From: Vanrija pseudolonga
Lineage: Eukaryota; Basidiomycota; Tremellomycetes; Trichosporonales; Trichosporonaceae
Direction: 5' to 3'
Assembly: GCF_020906515.1 (NCBI RefSeq)
Contig: NC_085851.1
Location: 434,001 to 498,000 of the forward strand
DNA: 64,000 bases
The notes under the pieces were generated by a model. The model was not told the origin of the DNA, did not search any database, and was given only the letters and a program-made list of their open reading frames with translations. Shown here piece by piece: positions 36,560 to 46,354 of the stretch. The position numbers and the translations under genes are program-made. Numbering within the stretch: position 1 is the first letter of the stretch; each line of letters opens with the position of its first letter.

Positions 36560-38087
36560 CTATCTCCTGCGCTTGCTCGCGCGGTCGTCGTCGACGCGCC
36601 GCGCGCCTGCCCCAGTCCCATTGCTAGCCCCTCCGTTCTCCCCCGGTGCGTTGGCGCGGCCCAGAATCGCCAGGCTGGCGGGTACGGGCTTGTCCTCGTG
36701 GCCCCTGCGCTCTCCGCCGCCCCGGTCGCCGCCACCACCGCCACCTCCTCCACTGCGGTGCCCTTCACCACTGCGCCCGTCGCCGCGCCCGTCACCACCA
36801 CCGCGCCGATCACGCCCGTCCCGGCCGTCCCGACTGTCGCGCCCATGCTCCGGCCGATACCTGTCGTCCCGGCCGCCACCACCGCCTCCTCCTCCCCCTC
36901 CACCGCCGCCGCCGCCATTCCGCCGCCTGTCGTTGCGCGGCTGGTTCCGGTCGCGGTCGCGGTTATCCCGGCTCTTGTCCTGCGACTGCGGTGACGACAC
37001 CGCGGCGGCCTTGGGCGCGTCGACACTCCCAAAGCGGGTCTTGTACGACTCTAGCTCGGAACGCAGCCCGTCGATCACGGTGAGATTGTACTGCAGGTCC
37101 GAGTCGAGGGACGCGATGACCTGCTTCGAGTCTAGACAATGTCAGCGGGCGTACCCTGGCTCCTCACCCACCCTCCAATGTCTTGAGCCACTCGCTTGCG
37201 TCGGCGCGCCCAGCCTCAGCGACCATCTCGCCCAGCTCCTCGTTCTCGAGCGTGAGCACCCTGACGCGGTCGACGACCGCGGCCAGATCGACGCCGGGCG
37301 CACCAGCAGCAGCGGCGGGCCCCACTTCCGTGATCTCAATGGTCGGCGCGGGCGGGGACGCGAGCGCGGCAAGCGGCATGGGCGACATGCCCGCCACGCT
37401 CGGCAGGGGCGAGGTGACGGGCAGCGGGGTCGTCGCCATCGAGCTGGCGGGCGAGACGGCATCGGGGCGCGAGCTCGACGGCCCGAGGAACGTGTACCGC
37501 AGCGCCATGTTATCGCGGGTCAGCTCGGCAATGTGCTGGCGCAGCAGGGCGAGCACGGGGATCAGGTCGTGCGGGATCGTGATGGGCTGCTGTGGGGCCG
37601 GCGCGACGTCGGGTTCACCACCAGCAGAGGGCACGGGTATCCTTGTGCTGTGGGCTGGATATCTCGCGCGTAGCGTCTTGACCTCGGCCTGGGGTGAGTT
37701 AGCAAAGGCCGGGGAGGAGCAACTCACAGCTAGCGCATCGCGCTCGCGCTCGAGGTCGAGCACCCGACGCGTCAGGCGCAGCTCCGTGTCGGTAGGCAGG
37801 GCGTCTGTCGCGGCCGACGTGCGCGACTCGTCGGCGTCGACCTCCTCGGCCTTGACGCTCACGCTCGCCTAACGTCAGCTTGGTTATGTCGAGCAGCTTA
37901 CCATCTCGTGGTCCGGCACCTCGTCGTCTGGGGCAGTGTGAGCAAGTGAGAGAGAGGCGACTGGACGCAGTGTTCACACGCCCGTGCACTGGACTCGACG
38001 CCCGGCGGAATGCGACAGCGGTGGGGACAGGGGGTTATACGCACCAATACCGTAGTCTACCAGGTCGTCGTCGTGTTCCGTGTTCAT
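36560..38087 (-). CDS. coiled-coil protein with Arg/Gly-rich tail, unknown
   Basis: Not recognised. Rebuilt order: acidic start MNTEHDDDLVDYGIDDEVPD (one small exon spliced in), a coiled coil LRLTRRVLDLERERDALA joined to AEVKTLRARY, a conserved-looking helix DLIPVLALLRQHIAELTRDN, an Ala/Pro-rich linker, a second helix VRVLTLENEELGEMVAEAGR, the segment IDGLRSELESYKTRFG, and a C-terminal tail rich in Arg, Gly and Asp (RGG-like, with a run of more than ten Gly) that ends RASKRRR. The layout suggests a nuclear RNA-binding or scaffold protein, which is inference. Four introns, at about 37130, 37700, 37870 and 37930-38040. Confidence 0.7.
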
Positions 38088-39118
38088 GGTCGCAGTGGTG
38101 GCAGGGACATGGGCGGGACGTGTAGGATGTGTAAGGTGGTATGGGTGTTGGTTAGGTCGTGATCAAGGTGCTGTGCCAATCGCTGCTGCTGTGTCCAGTG
38201 TGTCCGTCGAGCCCGTTGTCGTTGCTATTGTTGAGAGATACAACAAGATGGTAGTTATAAGGTCTAGATGGTTACTCGTCGTCGTCGTCGTCGTTTTGCA
38301 GTGCTGCTGCTCGTCGTCTCGTCGTCTCTCAGCGTCACACTGCATCCAGAGCCAAGCAACGAACGCACTGGCTATCGGCGGGATCAAATCTCAGGTGTGT
38401 CCCAACCGCGCGCCGCCGCCCCGCGGCCCGCCACCCTTTTTAGTCTGGACCTCACGCCCCCTCGTTTCAGAAAGGACAAGTGACTCGAGGCCGAGGACGT
38501 CAACAGCAGCAGCGAGGTCATGACAGCGAAGGTCATCGTAACCTTCCATAAATGCATACAGAGTAAACTATTCTGTCATCGTCATGGCGCTGTGGACCGC
38601 AGTGGATGGACAGAGTAGACAGACCCCTTGAACACCGCAGGAACAGCAGCGCCCTGCTTGGGTGCCAGATCTGGCCGCTGACCGCTGGCTGCCCTTGGCA
38701 CCCTCGTGACTGGGACATTCCTTGTGGCATGGGAGGAAATACGGGAGGGGACAAGCACCGCCAGGCATGTGGGAGACTCGGGGGTGTATGGGTCGTCCTG
38801 CTCCACTTTATGCTGCAATGCTTGTGTCCGTTCTGTTGAACTTGAGTCGTCTAGCCGTCTGCGTTGCACTCTGTTGCTGTTAGCGAATCTCGTTTGTTGT
38901 ATTTCACTTGTATTTCCTAATCCGCCGTCGATCATTCAACGAAATCCAACTGCCTGCTGAGGTATCGACGTCATTGTCACTTGCTCTTCTCGGCACATGC
39001 CAGCCCCTCCCTTTGCTCTTTTAGCTCTCATAGCCGATCAATCGTTGCCATCCTCTCTTGCTTCGACCCACTCTTCCACTTGCATCCCATCCCCCATCCA
39101 ACCACCACCACACCAACA
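38088..39118. promoter_or_regulatory. divergent upstream region
   Basis: 1.03 kb. No conserved coding sequence seen. Contains a GTC/CGT trinucleotide run near 38276-38300. Should hold promoters of the coiled-coil gene and of the DUF1757 gene; a CT/CA-rich leader precedes the latter. Confidence 0.4.
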
Positions 39119-39767
39119 ATGGCGACCTCGGCAAACCCATCATTCGCAAAGCTCGACCCGTTCACCCAGATCGTCCTGCACTCGGCCCTCAAGGTGGCCC
39201 AGGCGGGGAGCATGGTGATCCCGCCCGCGTGGATCGTGTGGACCGCCGCCCGGCGCAACCCGTTCAGTATCCGCCGTCTCATGCGCGTGTCGACCGGTTC
39301 AGTCGTGCTTGGCGGCGCAGCGGGCGGAGGGCTCGCGTACATGCGCTTGCAGATCGAGCCGAGGGACAAGATCGAGGACAGGTGTTATCGCTTGGTGAGT
39401 GCGCCCGCCCCGTTGTCTAGTGGGTCGCCGCTGACGCTCGCGCAAGGCCCGTAACCGCTCCCAAGTCCGCGCCGACGACTACTCGGTCATCGGGTCCGTC
39501 CTCGGCGCAATTATCTCGCCGACCATCTTCCTCAACCGCGCCTCGCTGCCCCTGCTCATTGTCGGCGGCGCGAGTCTCGGCCTCGGCGCGGGTGTCTGGA
39601 CGCACCTCATCCAGTCGTTTACTTCTGGTGACGAGGTAGCCCCAGAGGCCATGGTGCGTTGCTGGCCATAGAATAGCTGGATGTCCATTGCTAACACCAC
39701 CCAGGTGCCAGAGATTGTCGAGGTCACTAACATTGTTGTGCCGCCTGGAGGTGACAAGAAGGCGTGA
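39119..39767 (+). CDS. DUF1757-like small membrane protein
   Basis: About 180-aa protein. Hydrophobic segments: VAQAGSMVIPPAWIVWTAA, VVLGGAAGGGLAYM and, after the first intron, VIGSVLGAIISPTIFL plus LPLLIVGGASLGLGAGVW. The conserved-looking string YRLARNRSQVRADDYSVIG (restored across the intron) is what I recall from DUF1757 fungal proteins. Second intron lies between PEAM and VPEIVEV. Function unknown. Start is the ATG at 39119, in caacaATGG, after a pyrimidine-rich leader. Confidence 0.68.
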
Positions 39768-39892
39768 TGTACGAGACAAGGCCATGTATTCTGTCAGACG
39801 TGTGCTCCATGGGCGCGAGCTATATACTGAGGGGTACAGATCGTTCTGACGTGGGGGGTGGACCGGTGAATGGCGCCCTTCGGCTGGCGCGG

Positions 39893-40263
39893 CTAGTCCT
39901 GGTCCTGGTCCTGGTCCTGGTTCTGACCCTGCCAGCTCAGCAACAGCTCTCATGCTCAACTCACGACGATGATGCCAGCGCCAGTGAGGACCGAGGTCGC
40001 CGCACCGCCGATAGTCGTCCCAGCGAGGCCGGCAGCGCCGATGGACTGCGCGACGGCGAACAGCCCGCCCGTAGCGCCGCCGTACACGGCCGACTGGATC
40101 CCCGCGGCCACCGAGCCAGCGGGGGTCAGCTCTCGTCACCCCCACAGTACTTACCGGCCACGACGCCGCCGGCGGAAAATCCGACCACGGGGAGGGCAAA
40201 CGGGATCGTGAGCACCGCGACACCGGTCGAGATGAGCGCAATCGAGAGTGTGGTGGAGTTCAT
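39893..40263 (-). CDS. Ifi-6-16/ISG12-like small hydrophobic protein, copy 1
   Basis: Homologue of the interferon-inducible IFI6/IFI27 (ISG12) family, small membrane proteins linked to mitochondria and cell death in animals; role in fungi unknown. Exons 40263-40155, 40116-39965 and 39928-39893 give 98 aa: LPVVGFSAGGVVAG, then SVAAGIQSAVYGG and LFAVAQSIGAAGLAG, the family's glycine-rich pattern. The last exon encodes GQNQDQDQDQD. The first intron (40117-40154, 38 nt, gtaagt) would have to end in TG instead of AG to keep frame; the homologous intron of copy 2 has the same length and ends AG. So this copy either uses a rare GT-TG intron or is mis-spliced. Confidence 0.66.
39897..39926. repeat. 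hexanucleotide (CAGGAC) repeat encoding Gln-Asp
   Basis: Four tandem CAGGAC units on the minus strand plus a diverged one, read as (QD)4 at the C-terminus of copy 1. Confidence 0.7.
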
Positions 40264-40352
40264 GGTGTGAGGTGTGTGTTGTTGTTGCGACGTGCGGAGT
40301 GGTTGGCACGAGAGAGAGGGGGATTGTGTGAGGTTGAGCGCTGGCTTTAGTA

Positions 40353-40967
40353 CTACCTGCCTTGGCTGATGGGATCGGCGGCCACGACTGACAATAGCCC
40401 CTCGCGATCAGCACACCCCCGCACATTGTCCCAGCGCGGCCCCGCCCTGCAACTGACAGAGACTGCATACTGTTGCCTAACATTCACTTGGACGAAGACA
40501 AAGACGGGTGCAACGACCTCTGGGGCACAGCTGCAGCAGTCAAGCATGCGACCGTCGTAGACGAGGCACATCGCGCCACAGATGCAGTAGTAGTCGTCGT
40601 AGTCGTCGGCCACGAACCTGCGGGCACGCTTGCAGTCCTAAACGCCGTCAGCCATTGTGGGTTGCGCCACAACAAACCGTCACGACGTGGCCCGCAGAGC
40701 CAAGCTGGCGCGTGAAGCACCCCCTAATGCCCTCCGCGCTGGCAGGGGCCGTGAAGGAGAAATCACGCTCCCCCTCGCCCCAGAAGGTGTAGTTACTGAT
40801 GGCGGCCGCGGCCGAGCCTGTGGTCGGTCGTCAGCGAACCGCAGGGAGAACGTACCAGAGATGATGTCTGCCGCGGTGAAGCCGAGGAGGGAGAGGATGT
40901 CCCCTGGGCCGGTGATGACGCCGGCGAGGGTGAGGAGGGTCGAGACGGTCGGGATGCAGATTAACAT
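40353..40967 (-). CDS. Ifi-6-16/ISG12-like protein with Cys-rich C-terminal exon, copy 2
   Basis: Same three-exon plan as copy 1: exon 1 40967-40856 (MLICIPTVSTLLTLAGV, ending LLGFTAADIISG), intron 38 nt, exon 2 40817-40678 (SAAAAISNYTFWGEGE...QLGSAGHVVT), intron 40 nt (gtttgt...tttag), exon 3 40637-40353. Total 178 aa in frame. The third exon is cysteine-rich: YYCICGAMCLVYDGRMLDCC, then SCAPEVVAPVFVF, and extends to ISQGR. If exon 2 were read through, the protein would stop at ATHNG after a few codons. The glycine-rich core is less well kept than in copy 1. Only 89 bp separate its end from the start of copy 1. Confidence 0.55.
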
Positions 40968-41101
40968 TGTCAAGGGTGGGGAGGTGAGGAAGAGTCTAGG
41001 GCGCTGACGCACTGGTGATATATGCGTGCAACGACGCCGATCACCACACCGCCACCCTCGCACTCGTGCACACAACAAAAGGTGGCATATGACATAGCCA
41101 C

Positions 41102-41574
41102 CTAGGGGGTGTAGAAGTAGAGCGTGGGCACGAGGCCCTCGCCGTCACACACGGAGTAGGACAGCATGCCGCCAGCGAACAGGCAAGTCGCATTACAGAG
41201 ACAGCGGAGGCCCGAGGTGTCGACGCGCGCGAGCTCCATGGTGCCGCAGCCCTGCCGTCAGCCCTTGTGATACTTGCCCGCGACGAACAGTGGCAGCACC
41301 AACCGCAGAGCCAAGCATGCCCATGAACCAGCCGCTGATGCCCGCCGCGCCGGCAGACTGTGCAAAGGCGCGCGGCCCCGCCGTAGAAGTAGGCCTGGAT
41401 AGCGGCGGCGATGGAGCCTGCAGCCAGCGTCAGCGACTACGGTGAAAACGGAAACGTGCCGGCCTTGACGCCCGCCGCGGTGAAGCCGAGGAGGGTGAGC
41501 ACAGCCTGGGGGGCGGCAGCTGCGTTGGGGACGATGAGGACGGATGTGAGGGACAGGGGGGTGCAAACTAGCAT
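41102..41574 (-). pseudogene. Ifi-6-16/ISG12-like gene, copy 3, probably disrupted
   Basis: Exon 1 41574-41460 (MLVCTPLSLTSVLIV, ending LLGFTAAGVKAG), intron 41418-41459 with a GC donor (gcacgt...ctgcag), exon 2 41417-41289, intron 41252-41288, exon 3 41251-41102. Exon 2 starts as SIAAAIQAYFYGG, then loses frame by one base; the other frame reads FAQSAGAAGISGWFMGMLGS, clearly the continuation of the family. Its length is 129 nt where 2 mod 3 is needed. Exon 3 (LRCLCNATCLFAGGML, then VPTLYFYTP) aligns with the Cys-rich exon of copy 2. Either a pseudogene or a sequence error. Confidence 0.6.
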
Positions 41575-41975
41575 TGTGGTGAGTGGGGTCGATTGGATGG
41601 GGGAGTTAGAGAAGGACAAGGATGTTGACACTCAGGCTCATGTTATATGTTACAGCGACAACGATCGCCAGCAGCGATCAGCGTGCTAACCAGCAGGGCA
41701 CAGCCCGCCCGGCCTCGAACTCGTCTATAGGATATAAAACTTGCATACGACGCGCGTGACCCCCCAGGGGGTGCAGAACGAGCAGACTGGGCCACAGTAT
41801 CGGCTCGAGGAAAGATGCAGCGACGTGCAACGGCTTGCGTTGTGCCGCCACATCGCTTGGGGGTGGCATCCACATCACCACCCAATCACAAGCGCCATAA
41901 CCACCACAACACCACCACCGATCCTCCCCTCTCCCCAGTCCACCTCAACAAAATACAACACCCACAAAACGTATC
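41575..41975. other. region between IFI-like array and tRNA genes
   Basis: 400 bp, mainly the upstream flank of copy 3 and the downstream flank of tRNA-Thr. T-runs of four just after the tRNA (around 41953-41970 on the opposite strand) can end Pol III transcription. A weak resemblance to the third exon of the array (LWPSLLVLHP, about 41765-41795, minus strand) could be a fourth, worn copy. Confidence 0.35.
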
Positions 41976-42057
41976 TGCCTTCTACCCGAATCGAACGGGT
42001 GACCTTTCCATAGCAGTCCATACTAGTGGAAAATTCTAGCCACTGAACTAAGAAGGC
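41976..42057 (-). tRNA. tRNA-Thr (AGU) with 9-nt intron
   Basis: Cloverleaf folds by eye: acceptor GCCTTCT/AGAAGGC (7 bp), D stem GTTC/GAAT, anticodon stem TTCCA/TGGAA with loop CTAGTA-A, T arm ACCCG-TTCGATT-CGGGT, discriminator A. The anticodon AGT is followed after position 37 by the intron TGGACTGCT, the standard eukaryotic place. B box is TTCGATTC. No CCA is encoded. Confidence 0.92.
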
Positions 42058-42079
42058 GAGAGAGATGTCGAATGTAGAC

Positions 42080-42165
42080 CTGCCCCACACGGGCTCGAAC
42101 CGTGGACCTCGGAGTTGTTGCAAGTAGTAACAGCTCCACGCGCTAGCCAACTGAGCCATAGGGCA
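42080..42165 (-). tRNA. tRNA-Asn (GUU) with 12-nt intron
   Basis: Acceptor TGCCCTA/TGGGGCA, T8, anticodon stem TGGAG/CTCCG, loop CTGTTA-A with anticodon GTT, intron CTACTTGCAACA after position 37, T arm CACGG-TTCGAGC-CCGTG, discriminator G73 as in yeast tRNA-Asn. It lies 22 nt upstream of tRNA-Thr on the same strand with no T4 run between, so the two are probably made as one Pol III transcript. Confidence 0.92.
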
Positions 42166-42316
42166 AGTTTCGACGGATTTGGGTTGCGGAGATCGGTGAA
42201 AGGCTGGGAGGAGGCGGAAGGGGGTGGTGGCACCTGCGTACGAATGTGGCCAAGTCTTCCTGCCCCAATGCCCATCGCCTCCAGCCACACCTATGCATAT
42301 GCCATGCTCTGCCTTT

Positions 42317-44453
42317 CTACTGGTTCTTGCGCTTCTCCGTCCTCTGCTCCTGTGGCTTCTCGCACCCTACCCCGTCGGGCCCGATACACTCCCTCCCATC
42401 CTTGCGCTGGGAGACGTCGTCGTCGTCCTCCTCCTTGCGCTTGTAGCGGGCGACAAAGTACATGATGACCTGGGTGGTCGTCAGTATGTCTAAAGCGTGC
42501 CAAAGCGAGCCAAAGCGTGCCACTTACCGGCGTCATGAGAGTGAGGATAGAGTACACGACAAAGATGACAACCAACGCGCAGTGGACGTCGACGAGGCGG
42601 TACAGCGCATTATGGTACACTGGCTTGAGCGTGTCGCCGTCGGCGAGCAGCGTGACGCTTTTGGACCCGAGGTCGAGGAGTCCTAGCAGCGCAACGGCGA
42701 TACCGACCACAAAGAGGGCCCAGTGGAGGAGCACCTCTGCGATCCCCGCGAAACGGTACCGCAGCATGCTGCGGATGGCGCAGAAGATGAGCACGAGCCC
42801 AGCGGCAGGGAAGAGCCAGAGGACGCTACGCAGCGCGTCGCTGAACACGCCCTCGAGTGCGTCCTGCGCCATGGCGCGCACGGTGTCGTCGGAGGCAGTC
42901 GCGTTGATGGGGTTGAGGTCGAGGATGGCGTCGAGGTGCCCGTTGGTCGCGGAGCTCAGCGACACGTCTGACGAGAGGGACGCCTCGCGCAGCACACGCG
43001 CAAAGTACTGGTATGTGAGGACGGTCGCGCGCCCGACGTCGGTGACGTTGGCCGCCGCGAGCATCTGGTACTGCACCTCAAACTCATCCTGCAGGTCGAG
43101 CTTGGTGAGGCTGTACGTCAGTTGGCGCTGCACCTCGGGCGGGACGGGCGTCTCCTGGAAAATGCGGTGGAAGACGCTCAGCAGGGTGATGGCGGTCTCT
43201 TTCAGGCCGTGGATGAACGAGTTTGTCACGACAACGTTCTGGGGCAGTGGAGTTAGCCGGGAAGGAAGGAAGAAGCAGCGAAAAACTCACCGCGAGGGCG
43301 AAGAGGAGCAGGAGCATGACGAAGTGTAGTGGGATATGCACCACCTCCCATGCCCAGATGGCCTTCGAGTCGACCGCGTCGTCGATGGCGAAGTGCGCGA
43401 AGAGGAACACCCAGATATTGTACATGATGCCAATGCCTAAGGTGTCAGCTGGCCCGGGCCCGCGTGGCGGACTTACAGAGGAAGACCAGCGCGTAAGTCG
43501 ACGACGACTCGGCGAGCCCGCCAAGCGCAGTCTGGAACGACGTAGCGAGGTTGGTGAACCCCGCGCCGAGGATGATGAGGCTCAGCGAGCCGTACTCTGA
43601 CGCGAGCGCGCTGCCCGAGATGGGCAACAGCACATGGCACACGATCTGGGTGCCAAAGTTGACGAGCTCGACAAAGGTGCCGAGGAAGAGGAGCACGATC
43701 TTGGCGATGCCTTGGCCGCGGGTATGTGCAGGGATCGCGGCGGCCGCGATGCCCAGGCCGCACGAGATGGCCATGACACAGCTCGTGATGGCCGGTGAGG
43801 TGATGCGGCGGCGTGCCTTGCGCCCGATGATGACCACAATCAAGTACTGGATCGCCATGAGCCCGCGGTGGACGGCGATCGTGATGGCCACCGAGATGAA
43901 CGAGCGCGCGGCCTCGTCTACGTCGTCGTCAGCAAGCCAGTCACCCCAAAGCCTATGTACTCACCGTGCGCCACCTCCTCCTCGATCGACGGGCCGCGGT
44001 CGCTCGCCAGCACGCTCAGGTCCCACCCGCCGCTCGTGGCCCCGACGTACACGTACAGCAGGATATGTCCGGCTTTAATGACGCGATGGAGGTCGTCGTT
44101 CGCCTCGAACCGGAGAGCGTAGTGCAGCTGCATGCACCACATGGTGGAGATGAGGATGAAGTAGCTGCGCGTCAGGGGTGTCATACATGTGGCTACCCAC
44201 GCGAGGTAGTCTGGGATCTCGCCGGGCGCCTTGATGCCGCTGCCAGAGAAGGACGCGAGCGCCGCACCGACAGCCAAATCTGGGGTCAGTCATGGGCGAG
44301 GGAGGTAGGCTCCTCACTGTACAGTAGCCCGAGGTACTTGGTCGACTTGTCGCTGTTGTGCAGCCACTGCCCGTCGTCTCCTTTGGCGGGCCGCTTGATC
44401 AGCGGCAAGCGGCAGTACTTCTTCCTCCGGCGCAGCGACTTGTCAGAGTCTTC

Positions 44454-44484
<31 letters not shown>

Positions 44485-44870
44485 CCCTGGTTGCTGGGGG
44501 TTAGGTGGGTTACTGGCATGTACAGTACGCACTAGACACAGTCCTCGTTCTCCTCTTCCTCCTCCTCGGCAGTGACGGACGCCGGGGCCGAGTTGCCGTC
44601 CTCCGAGTTCTGTGTCTCGACTGTCGCGTTCGAGTCGCTTTGGTCGAGTCAGCGGACGCGCGGGGGTGCTTCCTACTTTGAATCCTGGCGCTTCTTGGCT
44701 GGCCTTTTGGCGTCGTGGTTGTTGTCGTCGTCGTGGTCGTGTGCGGCCGTGTGGCTGCTCGCCGAGGACGGGCGGTGCTGGTGCTGCCTCACAGGCGAAG
44801 GTCCACCAGCATCGCTGTGCTCGCTGCCGCCATCGCCACGCTCCGCGCTGCTGTGCTTATCGTCGGCCAT
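42317..44870 (-). CDS. LtrA-like polytopic membrane protein
   Basis: Large membrane protein with an acidic, His/Asp-rich cytosolic N-terminus (MADDKHSSAERGDGG onward, with a run of nine Asp) and at least ten hydrophobic helices. The first membrane part reads YNLAVGAALASFSGSGIK, ILISTMWCMQLHYALRFEAN, DDLHRVIKAGHILLYVYVGA, the pattern I associate with fungal low-temperature-requirement A (LtrA) proteins. Further helices: MAIQYLIVVIIG, AKIVLLFLGTFVELVNFGTQ, MYNIWVFLFAHFAIDDAVDS, VPLHFVMLL-type, LFPAAGLVLIFCAI, HWALFVVGIAVALLGLLDLG. The end is a charged tail EKRKNQ after an intron joining LTLMTP to VIMYFVARYKRK. About eight introns. Transport role is unproven. Confidence 0.66.
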
Positions 44871-45386
44871 GGTGGACTATCAGTTGCTATCAGTTCCACA
44901 GTCCAGCATCACTCTCTTCTTTGCGCAGCACCGTTATGTATCCCATGGTGATGATGGATGCTGGTGCTGGTGGGCAGATTGAGTAATTGTGGAGCAGCAA
45001 TAGGGTCGTGTGGTAAGAATGCCTTGGAGCCGCGCGACGACGACGTCATGGCCACAACCGACTGCCAAGAGACCCAACGCCAAGCGGGAACCCGCTCACC
45101 TCATCGCTCAGGATGCACGGCGATCTGCATGCTGCGGAGTCGACGGGTCGACGCGGTCCAGATGCGCCAGATGCACTTGGCGTCATGTGCTAGTGCTGCA
45201 GAGCCTGCAGAGGTCTTCTTGTGAATTGTATCCCGGCCGCCTCGTCAATGCCAGTCGTCCAGTCGCGTGCCGGCTCACACGCCCCACACAAGTCACGCGC
45301 TCATGAACAATGCAATGGAATGTAACAACAGTAAACGCCTATGCTATAGGTCTCTATGCCCTCACGTCGCCCGCCCGCGGCGCGCG
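44871..45386. other. LtrA-like promoter and 3' flank of Cpl1-like gene
   Basis: 516 bp, no gene seen. Confidence 0.35.
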
Positions 45387-46354
45387 CTACAAGGGGCCGA
45401 GGTAGACACACTCGTCGCCCGCGAGCTCCCACCCGTCGAGGCAGCTCAGCGCGCGGCACTGGCCCGCGGCGCACTCGGTGTCCAGCACGCCCTCGATGCC
45501 GGTGCAGTCGACGCCGTCGACCTCGGGACAGCCGCCGCACGCGCCCACGTCGGACGAGGTATCGACGCAGCCGATGTCGAGTGTGCGGAGGGTGCACACC
45601 TTGTGGCCGCGGGGGCAGGCGTCGAGCCCGCTCTTGCGCCCACGCTTCGGGGCAGGCACGAGCATGTCGGCCTCTAGCTCGCAGCTCGTCACTGTTGGGT
45701 CGATACACAGCGCCCCGCATCCCTCCAGGCCCGCCTCGCACACCCGTTGCCTTCTTGGCGCGGGGCGCGAGGGCGACATACACTCGTTGAGCGTGATCGG
45801 CTGAGAGGGCGAAGTTAGTTCAGTTGTGATGTGCCTCGCGCTGCTGACAGGGGCGGTCGCGAGGCGGCTGCGCACATCCGCGCGCGTGTTTCGCCACACC
45901 GCGCAAGCACACAACGACTGCGGACACCCCGCCCCCTTGCGTGCGATGGGTACTCACGTTCCCAGTCAACAGTGCCAGCAGGCTACCGGCGCATGCGCGC
46001 GCGCGACCCCACTGGACGTTGCCGTCGGTGGAGGCGGCGTGTGGAGCGGCAGGTTGTGGTGGTGGTGGTGGTGGTGCCGAGTGGCCGGTGGCCTGGGGAG
46101 CGCGTCGCCGCGTTGGTGTTGGCTTTGGGGTATCAGCAACTGCCAAGTGGTACGTCGCGGGCGGCGCGACTTACGTAGCGAAGACCGAGTCCAAAGTCGT
46201 TCCCCTCGTCCCAGATGCCGAGCCCGGCAGCTGCTGGCTCGCGCAACTGAGCGTGGTGCCGGCCTCCACCAGCAGCGGGGTAGGCGTTGTCGCCGAACGC
46301 GTCATAGGCCGAGGCGGAGGCGACCAGCGCGAGGATGAAGGTTGCTTTGAGCAT
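45387..46354 (-). CDS. secreted Cpl1-like cysteine-rich protein
   Basis: Signal peptide MLKATFILALVASASA. Exon 2, from about 46112 to 45959, is Pro/Ala-rich (GHSAPPPPPQPAAPH) and ends RACAGSLLALLTGN. Exon 3 (PITLNECMSPSRPAPRRQ onward) holds the CPL1-like domain: CPRGHKVCTLRTLDIGCVDT, SSDVGACGGCPEVDGVDCTG, IEGVLDTECAAGQCRALSC, LDGWELAGDECVYLGPL. This spacing (GCVDTxxDxxxCGGC, GVDCxxIxGxxxxxC, GxCxxxxCxxGW) matches Cryptococcus neoformans Cpl1 and mushroom PriA. Cpl1 is a secreted virulence effector in Cryptococcus; a role here is not implied. Exon 2 boundaries are my best fit to the reading frame. Confidence 0.85.

Noticed and set aside
36530-37673. 381-codon plus-strand frame with proline runs
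   Set aside because: Antisense of the Gly/Arg-rich tail of the coiled-coil gene; the proline runs are reversed glycine codons.
39956-39964. Stop codon right after IIVVS as the end of IFI-like copy 1
   Set aside because: The phase-0 intron at this place is shared with copies 2 and 3, and splicing leads to an open final exon (GQNQDQDQDQD); the longer model is preferred, though the short one cannot be ruled out.
41690-41860. Possible fourth IFI-like copy (minus strand, LWPSLLVLHP)
   Set aside because: Only about ten residues match the third exon, and neither exon 1 nor exon 2 is found upstream; too weak to call.
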